The notes under the pieces: model-generated | Databases searched by the model: none | The model's input: the letters and a program-made list of their open reading frames with translations, nothing else | What the model was told of the DNA's origin: nothing | Position numbers and translations under genes: made by a program | Assembly: GCA_964017195.1 (NCBI GenBank) | Contig: OZ024892.1 | Location: 16,391,871 to 16,455,870 of the forward strand | Direction: 5' to 3' | Source of the DNA: Siderastrea radians | Taxonomy: Eukaryota > Cnidaria > Anthozoa > Scleractinia > Rhizangiidae | Length of the DNA stretch: 64,000 nt | Part shown: positions 25,343 through 37,770 of the stretch, one piece after another | Layout: each line of letters starts with the position of its first letter | Position numbering within the stretch: the first letter of the stretch is position 1

Positions 25343-26209
25343 TATGCTTTTTTAATAAAATGCCCTCGAGATCTGTTATACAAAAACACTGGTCTCTACC
25401 AATTAACGTAGATACAAGTAAACTAACGTCCTAGAATCGCAGACGACAAAACACAAAACGATAAAATCGGCTGCAAAACTGCACTATGTGATGAAAACAT
25501 GATCGTCTTTTACACTGACAACACGATATTATTGTATGCACTGATGTATTTTAAAGAAAGTTATAGCCTAACGATTTGGAATAAATAGTTAATGTGGTTG
25601 ACGAAAATCTCTTCAAGGATTGAAAGCAGAGGAAAACATTAGGATTCCTATATAAGTGTTCCATTTATATTTTTCCTTTTTTCTGTATGTAGCATTTTTT
25701 TTTTGTTTTACAAGGAATTTTTTTCGTATTTTGGTGGAACTTTGTTCACTCCGGAATTCCTTAATGCCTTAGGCTGAGCCCAACAGTATGTGATATCTTT
25801 ATAACGCTGAGGCTTTTTTATCAAGCTGTAAACTCAAGAGGCAGATATAGTAAGTCGCCTATAAGCTTAGAGGCCGATGCAAGGATTTGTTAGAGTGAAC
25901 AGCAAATCACATTGTTAATTGATTGAAAAACTAAGCGGCAACATCGTATTTAACCACAACCAATTCCGTCATGCTTATATTCCAAGTTTAGTAAATGTAA
26001 ATTCTGTGGACTTAATAAAGTGGTGTTTGGGTTAAGACTACTTTGTTTTAGTTTATACTGCATATATGTCCATTCCAGGAATATGTCTTCCCGATAAAAT
26101 ACTACAATTTTCTATCAGTGTTCGAACCGAGTTTCCGTGGGCAGTGAGAAATTAAAATTGGAAATTTAGCTTTGTAACCTTAAAACGAAACTTTCTGACT
26201 GTAAACTAC

Positions 26210-26316
26210 TAGCCTGCGTTGCAGGCACTGAAATGGGAGGGAGAATGGGGAATTAGGAAGCTAGAAGAGCTCCCGAATACCCGTTTCCGGGTCATCTCCT
26301 TTTGCCACGCAGGCTA
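26210..26316. mobile_element. Short inverted-repeat element (about 107 bp)
   Basis: Starts TAGCCTGCGTTGCAGGC and ends GCCACGCAGGCTA, imperfect inverted repeats. No clear target duplication. Looks like a MITE. Confidence 0.5.
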
Positions 26317-26699
26317 ATGCTGGTATGCCAGCCATCGAACAAACCTTCAGTCTTAGTAGTATATTGCTAACCGTTACACGCAAGTCAGGTGATCAAATTC
26401 CCGAACTGAGACACAAGAACTTCTGTCAATTACTACATCGTGTATCAGTCTTGTTTAGGAATGCGCATAGTAGTAACATGCCAAAGACAAACAACCAACT
26501 GATAGTGTTTAAGTCAGCTCAAGTGAGCAAAACAAATGATCGAAGGGGCATTTTGAGCTATTCTAGACTTTTATATCCCTTCTATCTGGACATTTATTTC
26601 ATATTTCACACTACACCTCATTGTTGTTTGAATGTTATATCATAGATATTTCCAAAATCTGAATAAGTAATATGGATAACTAACACGATACGATGCAGA

Positions 26700-27160
26700 G
26701 ACAAAGCCTACAGACACCGATCCTCCGGTCTCCTAATTGAAAATGCGGTCGAAAGTCCGGAGAGGGGCCCGCGGGGAACTCAACAGATGCTCGGATAGGG
26801 AATTGCGGCCGGGGCGCTCAAACCCTGACCATGTGTAAGACCTAAATTTTTCTCGGATTTTCCTACTCTGCTAAACACAGATTCGGCAGATTTTTCAAAC
26901 CCTCCCTAAGACATTTAACCCAAAATCACACTGTTTTAAAGTATAATCTTATAGTAATAAAATGTTCTTATTTTAATACATCGGAAAACTGGTAAAAATT
27001 CGGCATGTGGTGAGGTTTCCTTAAACCAACGTATTCCCTTATCCCGTTTAAGACAAAAAGTGATGAAATAGACACCCGTTCAAGACAAAAATCCCCTGCA
27101 AACCACCACAGCCTATCGGGCCACACGTCCCATTAAGGCCAGATAAGGGTGCAACCCCCT
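26700..27160. repeat. GC-richer dispersed repeat
   Basis: Phrases such as AAACCCTGACCATGT, GACAAAAA and AGATAAGGGTGCAACCCCCTCCC recur in the inner part of the palindrome at 30.7-30.9 kb and, inverted, at 31.2-31.35 kb. No coding frame. Confidence 0.55.
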
Positions 27161-27165
27161 CCCAG

Positions 27166-27586
27166 GGCTAATTTTCTTTTTACGCCCACTTCAAGATGGC
27201 GGACATTTGCGTTTTTCATTATCTTGAACAACCTATTACGTTTTCAGGTTCATAAAGCGTCAAACATTTTAAATTGAGCACTCTTTTAATGTTTGGCTTG
27301 AGGAATAGGTCGCAATTTATGTTAGACAAATATTTGGGTGATTACGTTTAGAAAACCAGCAGCGTTCACATAATGCAAAGGGTCACGATATACACGTTGA
27401 AAATGGCATGGGTTAGTTCGAGAAAGTGACATTTCGGCAGAGAAAATTTAGAGAGGCAGCAGGGAATTGGTTTGAATCCAACCAATCTTTGATTTGTTTA
27501 AAGAGTCGTTTTCCTTTTTTCTGCTAAAAACGTTAATCAGCCGCCATCTTGAAGTAGGCGTAAAAAGAAAATTCGCCCTCCCCGGT
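27166..27586. mobile_element. Inverted-repeat element (about 420 bp)
   Basis: GGGCTAATTTTCTTTTTACG..CAAGATGGCGG at the left is inverted at the right (CCGCCATCTTGAAGTAGGCG and following). The arms are about 40 bp with about 330 bp between. Probably a MITE. The open frame at 27494-27775 crosses its right arm and is not credible as a gene. Confidence 0.6.
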
Positions 27587-29139
27587 CGAACGTCCAACGC
27601 GAAGATCTCCACACCATGTGCCTCTTCAAAGCGAGCCCTGCCGAAATTGATGGTTTCAAAAGACGTTCTTCTGCCTTGTCAAACTCAACTCGAGAATACA
27701 TTTCGCATTAGCACGGCAGGACTATTAAGCGCAAGATGTCCTCCCATACTACGTGGCGTGCTTTTCCCGTCCTAAAAGGTTACTTTTTGAAAGTCATTAG
27801 TAAACCGCCGAATAGAGATTTTGTTTCCTTACAAAATAATTGAATTTGGTGCGACGAATAAAGCTCAAAGTTTTTAAATTCGGTACGGCAGCAGCAAACC
27901 CTTTGAAATACGCGTAAAACGCTTTACCACTGGCCTCGATTTCAAGCGGAGGCCACATCGTCGTCGTGCTCATGTTCAGGAGTAAGACCTCCTTGAGACA
28001 AACACAATGCCTGACACGCCACACCGCGCGGCCCTTCATGCAGCTGGCTTAATCTTCAACGATCTTACATCCAACATCATCACTCAGAATTCTTAGTACA
28101 GTCAGCACAGGACGCCCTCGATTCATCTTTCCCTGCTTTGGTACATTTCTTGGCCGGCTGCCAGCTCTTAATAGCAATGACCAACAAAGCTGAGAAGTGG
28201 TCTTAACGTAGAGTCTGTTATTGTTGGTCATGCGGTCTCTCACACTGATGTTACATACCATCAATAGCCGGCATATCGGGAAATGGATGTTATCCTTTTA
28301 ACTGGAGTCAATCTTTCGTTCCATTTGTGAAAACAATTGAGTTTTTTATAGTTTTTAATTTCAATCTTGTCGGTTGTTATGGGAAGTGAGAGAGTCTCAT
28401 TGCCCACTTAAATACTATTCTGTGGTACTCAGGTTTAATATTCTCTACAAGGTGCAGGATGTCACTTTATATTGATTCGCTTTAAGAGCCACTGAGTACT
28501 GCTATCCTGTGATACTGTTTATCGTGCTGTAGATGATGGTTCTAATTTTGGTGTCTGCCAGATGAAATCTAAGTGTGGCCTTTCAAATGAAAGCTATTAA
28601 GCAGTACGTTCTTGCACTGCTGCCTGTTTTCAGCATTAATGCAGTCTAAATTTAACCTTGTCCTTTATTGCATTTAATATGATATTTAAGTGCTTTGTAA
28701 TTACCTACTTGTCTCACTGTGTCTAATATTTTTTCTGGCCTAGTGTTTCCTTAGTATCAGACATTGTCCTATTTACTTTTAGCGAACCAACAACATACAG
28801 TGTAATTTTGTTTGTATAAGAAAACTGGATTACAGATTTTCGACAAATTTTGTGCACTTTAAAAAGAGGGAGAAATCTAATAAGATATAAATACAACGGT
28901 AGCAGACCATCAATGGTGATCATAAATAGCAGGTTGAGAACGGGTACCATTTTAGAAGGTGTGGTAGCGTACATTATAAAGTTACAAGATAACTGAAAGT
29001 CAGTAGAAAAAAATTTCTAGTTGTCTCCGTTTTGGAAAAAAGGTAAGAAAAATGTTAAAGCTTGGTCATGGCTTCAAAGCTCGTTTTTTAGGGCGTGTTG
29101 GTATCGCAGTTTATCCCTTTCACTAGACATATGCAAGCT

Positions 29140-32100
29140 TTTAAGAGCCATTTTCTGAGAATATCGAGAATTGAAAGACACTCACGAAAAATCCAATTTT
29201 TTTTTATTTTGCCAAAAAATCCCTTTGGGTAAGCTAATTCAAGAAAAAATAATCCAAATTTCCAATGAGTTATTTAACGGACGAAAATTTAAAAAGTTCA
29301 AAAAATGCATAAAATGGTGGTTTTAGGGTCTCTAAACGGGTCAAATTCTCACTCAACTTTAGGAAGCCAGTGAGAGCGTAAAAAAGATTCTTTTAAAACG
29401 AAACAAATCATGAACATTATTTAACCTTTGTACATTAAAACTGTCTAATAAATTTGCCAATGTTTGGTTTCGAACATTTTCAAGCGGCGTTCTTATCGAG
29501 CCGCTCTTAACCTCGTTTATCACAAGGTAAAATGAAGGCCAACTTCGGCCGCTTAAAACGGCATCTGGTATGTATCATTCAACGATTAAGACTACATAGA
29601 AAGGAAGCTCTGTCATTGTACTTTTAACCAGGAAAGTTACAGCTTTGGGAATTAAATACTTTTCCGTCAGTAAATTTTTACTGTTTAGTGACCTGAGCGG
29701 GTAGAATTATATGCAAATTACGGATTTAACTCCTGGAATACTGCTAACAATTACAAAGGTCGTTAAAGATAGGCTTACCATTAGTTACACATCCATGCAC
29801 AATGCTTTTCCTGATCTTTGAAAGAAGGTTCTACTTTCTTGAGTGGTGCTGAGTCTTATTATGTTAAAACAAAGCAGATTTTTAACGGCATTTCAACAAG
29901 ACAAGAATCCACTCATTCAACTGAACCAAGATAACATCGAAAACACTGTGAAACAACGTCTTATGCCGCCTACCTTGCCAACCAAAAGAGCAACAGTACA
30001 ATAGAAAAACATTCCAAACTGTAAACAAACGAATTTTCAGTATCCTGATCGAGCGAAGATAATTTAAACTCATCGCGTAGAGGAATAAGCGAAAGGACAG
30101 GTGACCTCTGTACTGACCCGCACGTGTCACACCACACTGACAGAGAGAGTCACGTATTCCAGTTCTTTGATGAGATTTGAGATATAAATACAGGAATAAA
30201 AACTTGGTGGGAAATTAAAAGAAAAAAAAACTTGCAACAGATAGCCACATTCAGTTGTTGGATTACATGTTAGCCTCCACAAAGGAGTTTTTACGGTCAC
30301 GACTCTTTCTACAAAGTGCGGTAATTTCGCAATGGTCGTATATATTCCGATATATTGCAGTAAGTTTCGTTCAGGGTGTGTTGTACTGATATATGGCGTC
30401 AACTAGTTTTTTCGCACTTCTGAAGAGGGTTACTGCCTGTGGATTAAGCAGTGATTACCCAGGCCACGTTGAAGTTGTTTCCCTAAAAGAATGCACAAGA
30501 GCCATCTCGCGGCATCTTCAATTGCGACCAAGTGCAGATAAAGCGGTTGACTGTGAATTCAAGTTGTTTTTTTAACAGCCCGAGCAGATAATGTTATTGC
30601 ATTTTGTTCTGGAATTACTGTGTTCCGTAATTTTGGCCACAGATACTTCGTGGCACTCGGCGTCCCTTAATCTAGGTTCTGCAGAGTCGCGCCACTCCCG
30701 GGGGGGGGTAGGAAGGGGGACTTTTGATCAATGTTTGGGTGCAGGGGAGACTCGGCGGGTTTGACACCCTGACCATGTTTAGGACAGAAAAACGAAATGG
30801 AATGTCAATCGTACTGACCATACCCGACAGGGACCAAAAACCGTATCCTGTCCAGCGGCACATCCCAGTATAGTCCACATAAGGGGGTAACCCTCCCTTC
30901 CGAGGGGGGCGAGGTGGTGCTGTGTTTAGCACGACGATTGCACGGTATGACTTCAGACGCCGAAAATTGAACTTCAATGCAATCTTCTTTCGAGCGAGCG
31001 AGACGCGGAAACCGCGCAGGCCCATGCGTGAACTCGCCCACATGATCCCTTTTCTCGCTTTGCCATTTTAGCTTAAACTTTATTCGTTTTTGCGTCATGA
31101 GGTTGAAAGCTTAGAGTTCAAAGTAAATTTATCTTTGATTTTTGGTTATTTAGGCTTTTTTTTTTCAGTAGAAGTCAGTCTCAGTCTCTGTGCCGCTGGA
31201 CAGGATACGATTTTTTTGTCTCTGCCCCTAAACGTGGTATATGCGGGTTTTCCCCAACCGGGTATGGTCAGCACGATCGACATTCCATTTTGTTTTTCTG
31301 CCCTAAACAGGGTCAGGGTGTCAAACTCGCAGCTTGAACCTACACCCAAACATTGATCAAAAGACCCCGTTCTTCCTCCCCCCCCCCCCGGGCGCCGGAG
31401 GGCACAGGAGTAGCACGACTCTGCAGAACCTAGATTAAGGGACGCCGAGTGCTATGAAGTAAGTAAATCCAGAACAAAGTGCAATAGCATTACCTGCTCG
31501 GGCTAACAACTTGAATTCACAGTGAATCGCTTTATCTGCACTTTGTCCGTGCAATTGAAGATGCTGTGAGACGTCTCTTGTGCATTCTTTTAGGGAAACG
31601 TGGCCAGGGTAATCACTGCTTAATCCACAGGCAGTAACCCTCTGCAGAAAAGCGGAAAAACTGCACGACGCCAAGTATCAGTACTTACACACTCTGAACG
31701 TAACTTACTACAATGTTTATTTTATTTCACGTACGTATACATTGCGAAATTACCGCGCTTTATAGAAAGAGTCGTGACCGTAAAAACTCCTTTGTGGAGC
31801 TTATGCTAACATGTGATCCAACAACGTACTAGCCAAGTATTGCAAGTTTTGTTTTTTTTTTCTTTTTAACTTTCCACCAAGTTTTTATCTCAAATCACAT
31901 CACAGAACTGGAATGCGTGACTCTCTCTGTCAGTGTGGTGTGACACGTGCAGGTCAGTGCAGAGGTCACCTGTCTTTCCGCTTATTCCTCTACGCGATGA
32001 GTTTAAATTATCTTCGCTCGATCAGGATACTGAAAATTCGTTTGTTTACAGTTAGGAATGTTTTTCTATTGTATTGTTGCTTTTTTGGTTGGCAAGGTAG

Positions 32101-32930
32101 GCGGCATAAAACGTTGTTTCACAGTGTTTTCGATGTTATCTTGGTTCAGGTGAATGAGTGGATTCCTGTCTTGTTGAAATGCCGTTAAAAATCTGCTTTG
32201 TTTTAACATTAATTAGACTCAGCACCACTCAAGAAAGCAGAACCTTTTTTCAAAGATCAGGAAAAACATTGTGCATGCAGGTGTAACTAATGGTAAGCCT
32301 ATCTTTAACGACCTTTGTAATTGTTAGCAGTATTCCAGGAATTAAATCCGTAATTTGCATATAGTTCTACCCGCTCAGATCACTAAACAGTAAAAATTTA
32401 CTGACGGGGAAGTATTTAATTCCCAAAGCTGTAACTTTCCTGGTTAAAAGTACAATGACAGAGCTTCCTTTCTATGTAGTCTTAATCGTTGAATGATACA
32501 TACCAGATGCCGTTTTAAGCGGCCGAAGTTGGCCTTCATTTTACCTTGTGATAAACGAGGTTAAGAGCGGCTCGATAAGAACGCCGCTTGAAAATGTTCG
32601 AAACCAAACATTGACAAATTTATTACACCGTTTTAAAGTACAAAGGTTAAATAATGTTCATGATTTGTTTCGTTTTAAAAGAATCTTTTTTACGGTCTCA
32701 CTGGCTTCCTAAAGTTGAGTGAGAATTTGACCCGTTTAGAGACCCTAAAACCGCCATTTTATGCATTTTCGAACTTTTTAAATTTTCGTTCGTTAAATAA
32801 CTCATTGGAACTTTGGATTATTTTTTCTTGAATTAGCTTACCCAAAGGGATTTTTTGGCAAAATAAAAAAAAATTGGATTTTTCGTGAGTGTCTTTCGAT
32901 TCTCGATATTCTCAGGAAATGGCTCTTAAA
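29140..32930. repeat. 3.8-kb near-palindrome (fold-back element)
   Basis: Left arm 29140 to about 30862 is the reverse complement of right arm about 31189 to 32930, interrupted only by small indels; the unique centre is about 326 bp. Outer ends are TTTAAGAGCC and GGCTCTTAAA, so TTAA flanks the inverted repeat on both sides (29141-29144, 32926-32929), as piggyBac-type insertion would leave. Each arm carries matching open frames (29882-30130 minus with 31913-32188 plus; 30393-30575 plus with 31435-31674 minus), none with a recognised domain. Could be a fold-back transposon or two inverted copies of one repeat. Confidence 0.88.
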
Positions 32931-33686
32931 GGTTTTAGTCTGTGAATGAAACTTTTTGGGAAAGCTGATTATTGCTATTATTGTGGTCTCTCAGAACATT
33001 CCTAAAAATGTACATTCAGTTCTTAGATCGGGTTTAAAGAGTTTCAACTTGTTCGTGCTAAATGACTTTGATGTTCAACAAACTAGTTGATGAAGGGGGA
33101 TGGCCAAGGTCGCAACTGAACGGTACAAATAAATCTTTGAATCAGCTTTAACCCAGTTTTTTGTTGCTAAAACTTATGGGATTAAATCCCTTTAAACAAC
33201 GCGGTATAACAGGAGTATTGAACATTTTTTCTGAATTTCTAGGCTAACAACTGTTCACCAAAAATATACAATAAATTTTTGTCAGTGAAACCGTTGACCA
33301 GCATAAAGTTGCTAGTTGGTTTAGGCACTGGCATAATTAATTTTAAAGATGTTTTTAGCAATGCATTTAGTTTGCACTAAATCATCTGATATTTTATTTG
33401 AATATTGCAGAATCGCTTAATTAAAGGGCCTCGGCCGATTGAAAACAACATTTGGACGTCTTGAAACAATTTAACCGCATTGAGACGTAGCGCAAAGAAC
33501 AAACAACGACAGTGTTTACTGAAGGTTACTAGTACCCTTGATTTGAGTGTAACGCTCACACTTGCAGATTTCTTCCTCTAACGAAGAGAGAAATACATAA
33601 AGTTTGGATTAAACTGAGCTACTGTGGTTTTTATCTCCTCTGCCGTCTACTACTATTTTAAAGTAAAGTTGAAAACACATATGTCC

Positions 33687-33866
33687 CAGTGGCGGATCCA
33701 GGATTTTTCAAGGGGGGGTGGCTTACCTGGTAGATCGATATCGGAACAATTGGAGACAAAATCGCCTCACTGACAGTTTTTGTTCCCTTTCTTAATTTCA
33801 AGCTTAAACAACCCCAAAGAGGGGGGTGGCTAGCCACCCAATCCAGTCCCCCTCCATTCGCCCCTG
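33687..33866. mobile_element. 180-bp MITE
   Basis: Starts CAGTGGCGGATCCAGG and ends with an imperfect inverted copy, CCATTCGCCCCTG. ATGTCC repeats directly on both flanks (33681-33686, 33867-33872). G-rich and C-rich strings lie just inside the ends. Confidence 0.65.
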
Positions 33867-34139
33867 ATGTCCAGACACATAATATTTATCTAGAATACTC
33901 AAGAATAACGTGAAGTACATGAAAATCACTCAGCCTATGCCTGGTGCTTTCAACACCTTGACTCGTTTTCGCAAGTACACCTCGCGTTTCGAGGTGGATT
34001 GATGTGGCTTCAGCTTTCTGATGTATTTTGTTATTTCAGACTTGCGATGATTCCATGTATCTTGGTATTTTTCTCCATAATTAATGTGGACTTGTCAGCT
34101 TCAACTGCGGGTAAGATGAAAACTTTAGTCGCTACGACA

Positions 34140-34320
34140 AATCTAAGCTTGTTCTACGGTTAAAATCTTGAAGTGTGAACCACGCAAATGAAAGTGTTGA
34201 GCAGTACTTTCCTGTGGCTATCCTTAACGTGCTTTGAAAATTGGGTCTAGGGTCTAAGACTGCGTAAACAAACCTAAAGTTTGGCTTTTTGAATTCCATA
34301 CTTTCCTGTTTCTGTAACAC
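34140..34320. repeat. Diverged minisatellite unit
   Basis: Contains AAATGAAAGTGTTGAGCAGTAC-TTTCCTGTGG, matching the unit at 35.0-35.4 kb. It lies in intron 1 of the carbonic anhydrase pseudogene. Confidence 0.5.
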
Positions 34321-34989
34321 GTACTGCATTTTTCTGAGTTTCGAACTCGGTCATTTCTTGATATTCACAGCAGGTTAACTTTGTTTCTGGCTAAGTTGCG
34401 AATATAAGAAAAATAGGTTAAATTTGTACCAATTGATGACGTCACAAGTGCACGATTTTAGCATGTTTGAGATCGCTGAGTTTAAAGTTCAAGTCCTTGT
34501 CTCGAAAAGTTTTTCAGAGATGATATTAGGAATTTTTGAAGAAAATTAATTTAGTTATTAATGAATCCTGGAAAATATTATTATATAATTATATCATTAA
34601 TTTTTAGTTTTCCATTGATGCTTTTCAGAGCCAGCATGGGGATACGGCGATACTTCAACTTTAGGTAAGATATATGAATTTGCAATGCTTATAAAAATTG
34701 AAAAAGGAAAATGGACAAGCAATCTGCCCCCAGAGAAAGAAAAAGTATTGCTATCAATTTGCTACAGCATGCAATATTTTCAAATTCCACGAGAACAATT
34801 ACTGCAGGTCTGCCATTAGGAGCTGCTGGGATTAAACAATTGACTAGACAGATTGATGACCACACTTGCTAAACACAGCTGTTTTTGTATTCAGCTAATT
34901 TTTCGTCTTCATCTCTTAGAGCACCTCAGTCGTGTAACTGTAATTCTAATCTTGATTCCGTGAATGAAAAAGTGTGACAGTTGGAAGAC

Positions 34990-35400
34990 ATTTAACTGAC
35001 GGTGGTTCTATAATAGTATGCTGTACAAGGTGGCTGGACTAGCCTCAAAAGTCCGTGACAGAAATGCTGAAGTGTGACAGCTGTCAAGCAGTACTTTCCT
35101 TTGTGTCTTTATTATGTTGTACAATGTGGCTCTAACTTTTGAGTCTGTGTATAAAAGAAATAGGAGTGAACATTTAGATGCAAGCTATCGTGCAGTTTAA
35201 TTTACTGTGCTGGTGTCAATTATGCTGTACAAGGGCAAACATGACTTTAAGTCTGGAAATAAAATCCATAAGTATGACCACTAAAATGAAACCTACTAAG
35301 CAGACCTCTCCTGTGTTGTTGTTTATTGTATGCTGTACAGGATGGTTCTAGTGTGATTATGTCAACGACTGCATTTGTGCAGTATTTTCCGTGCAGTTTT
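34990..35400. repeat. Minisatellite, ~115-bp period
   Basis: About three to four diverged units, each with ATGCTGTACAAGG, a GTCTGTG..AAAT stretch, TGTGACC-like bases and AAGCAGTACTTTCCT. Single copies occur at 28.5 kb and 34.2 kb. It resembles a repeat common in coral genomes (from memory, unverified). Confidence 0.6.
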
Positions 35401-35869
35401 TCGTTCTTTAATTGTCCACAAGGAAATCCGTCAAATCAATCCTGCGTTGAAATTTATTAACATGAAAAAGGAGTAAGGCACTTTTTTTTTGAAGCGTATG
35501 GCCCTTCTAACTGAATTAAAGTGGCTCCCCAGTGCGCTGGTATTGCCCAGTCACCTATCGATATTGATGAATACCCGTTAAAAAGTGACAATAATGGAGT
35601 GATAATTGGGAAATAAATTTCGATAAAGAAGGTGGCTTAGTGACTGGTGTACTTATTAACAATGGCCATGCTCCACCCTTGCAAGTTGACAAGACGGGTG
35701 GATCAGCGACCCTAACAGGGGGTCCTATTGGGGATATTGTCTAAGTACTGGAACAGTTACATTTCCACTTTGGATGTGCGTCCAACATAGGATCTGAACA
35801 TACTTTTCATGGACAATCTGTAAAGGTATTGATATATAAGGGGTATAGAATGGCAAAATTCGAGACTCG

Positions 35870-36000
35870 CCGAGACGCCGAGACCCATGTTTTAAAATGC
35901 GAGCCCGAGACTTCCGTCTGTTTGTAAAATCCGAGCCCGAGACTGGGTCCTCCGAAAATACGAGCCCGAGACGTGCTGAATCAAAAATCCGAGCTCGATA
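35870..36000. repeat. Short tandem motif GAGCCCGAGAC
   Basis: The 11-mer, preceded by AAAATNC, occurs at least three times with 28-40 base spacing, plus diverged forms (GAGACTCGCCGAGACGCCGAGAC). It lies right after the third exon of the carbonic anhydrase pseudogene and may mark the insertion that removed the missing exons. Confidence 0.55.
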
Positions 36001-36179
36001 ATCTGATAGAAAGCAATAAAAGCGGCTATCACGCGCTTTCGGGCTTTCGGAACTCACAGAAGCTCGAACCTGGTGTTTTATTAAAGTTATTAACCTATAG
36101 TAAACAGAGTACCCAACCGGTCGCAATTATTGGACAACGTACCACTACTTATTAGCCAGCCTAGTTACTTATAAACTAA

Positions 36180-37770
36180 TGATTCGATTGTCTGGTCTGG
36201 TCTGTCTAGTCTGTTTCTTATAACTCCGGTGGGAAACATAAGAAAAGCTTAGGAATTGAAGTTTGGCGTTCTGCTTTTGTGGTCTTTTTGTGAAAGAGAC
36301 GGTGAGCTTCGGTCCAAGGAACACGCGAGGAGGTTACAATGGAAGAAGAAAGCGGTGCGGAGTCAAAGCGGCGAAAGCACAAATACGGTTAGTTAATCTA
36401 TTGTAGCTTAGTACTGCAGTGTAATCATAGCCGGTAGCTTTTCTGGTTTTATTATTCAATTATTGATGATTATTTTAGGTGTTGCAATATTGGTCACATC
36501 GTTTTGCTGTTTGTATATTGAAATAATCTATAAATTGGAAGGTTGGAAGGCTAGGAACAAAACTAAAGTCGACTAAAGAGAATACCTGGTCTGATACACT
36601 CAACAGGAAATTTGGCGACAAGCCACAGGAATAGCGAGGGATGTTACACATTGATGTTAGTTTAGCGTTTGTACTAAAAAAGTTCCAAGTTTACTCTGTT
36701 TGTAACCAACATGTACTCGAAGGAATTTACACATTGGCTAGGCAGGCTAAGGGGGAAGGGAGGTCCATTGCCGATGTTTGGTCGTACACGCTTTGGTGGT
36801 TTTACGTGTCTGTAATGTCATGCCAGGTGAAGGTTTAATCGTCATTTTGAGACATGCAAAAACGTGTGTCGTCTGATATCAACATAGGATTTCATAGGAT
36901 AATAATTGTTCCTTTATTTTTTATTAGCATGATATAAAAAATAAAAGAACAGATACGTAAAGCCACCAAAGCGTGTAGCGACCAAATACCATCAATGCAG
37001 CCCCCTAGCCAATGTGTAAATTCTTCACATTCTCATCAAATGCAAGGAAATTTGCATAGCGCTATTGAGGAATTCAGATAACAACAAAGCCCTATACAGA
37101 ACAGAGTTTCGATAGTGCATCACTTTCAAAAAATATATTGTCCAAACCAAGACCGCCCCAGCAAAGTAAAATAGCGCAAATTATGTGTAAAAGATTCAGT
37201 TTCATTTTCTGGTAGTTTTATTCAATTCGTCCGGTTAGTTTTCATATAATTCAGAAAAACGTGAATTTGGCGACTTCGTTATATTTTGGTGCAGAAAGTG
37301 AGTTTATAATAGCCGCCAAAACTTTTTCATGGTTGCGGATAGCCAAATGCGGTTTGGAACTAACTATAACGATACATTGAACTTCCTTTATCTGGAGTTA
37401 TTAAGCTTTTCAGTCAAATTTGGAAAGCGCTGAAGCGGTCCAAATTTTAAAGTCCGTCTGGGGTTGTTATTTTGACGTTCAAATTGTGCCGGGATTTCTG
37501 TTCCTACGGTTTTGCCGAAACTTAAAGAGTCAAGGTAAGATGTTATTATAAGCTGATTCTAGAAGTTTAAGCCAAATCGTAGCGCTAAGTTTTGTTAGAA
37601 TGGCAATTTTATCAAAAAAGTAGTGTTCAATCAAAGCAAAATCACGCAAACTTAACGAAGAGTACATCTACGTGTTGATATACGTATTATTCCTCGATAA
37701 ATTGTGTGTAAAATGCGAAGGTTTCAAGGCAATCGAGTGAGAAATGACGATGATATTAGAGTTTTTAGAG
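36180..37770. other. Gene-free stretch inside the pseudogene
   Basis: No carbonic anhydrase exon, open frame with a known domain or clear element here. The bases around 36720-36830 (GAAGGAATTTACACATTGGCTA and following) recur inverted near 36960-37030, indicating an inverted-repeat element of about 320 bp. Confidence 0.45.

Larger units (their letters stand above)
25400..29100. other. Gene-free region with repeats
   Basis: Apart from the elements listed separately, no coding sequence is supported. At 28495-28625 there is one copy of the ~115-bp minisatellite unit seen at 35.0-35.4 kb (TGAAAGCTATTAAGCAGTAC). Confidence 0.5.

Noticed and set aside
29882..30130. Hydrophobic 82-codon frame as a membrane protein gene
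   Set aside because: Mirrored in the other palindrome arm, no recognised domain, embedded in a repeat.
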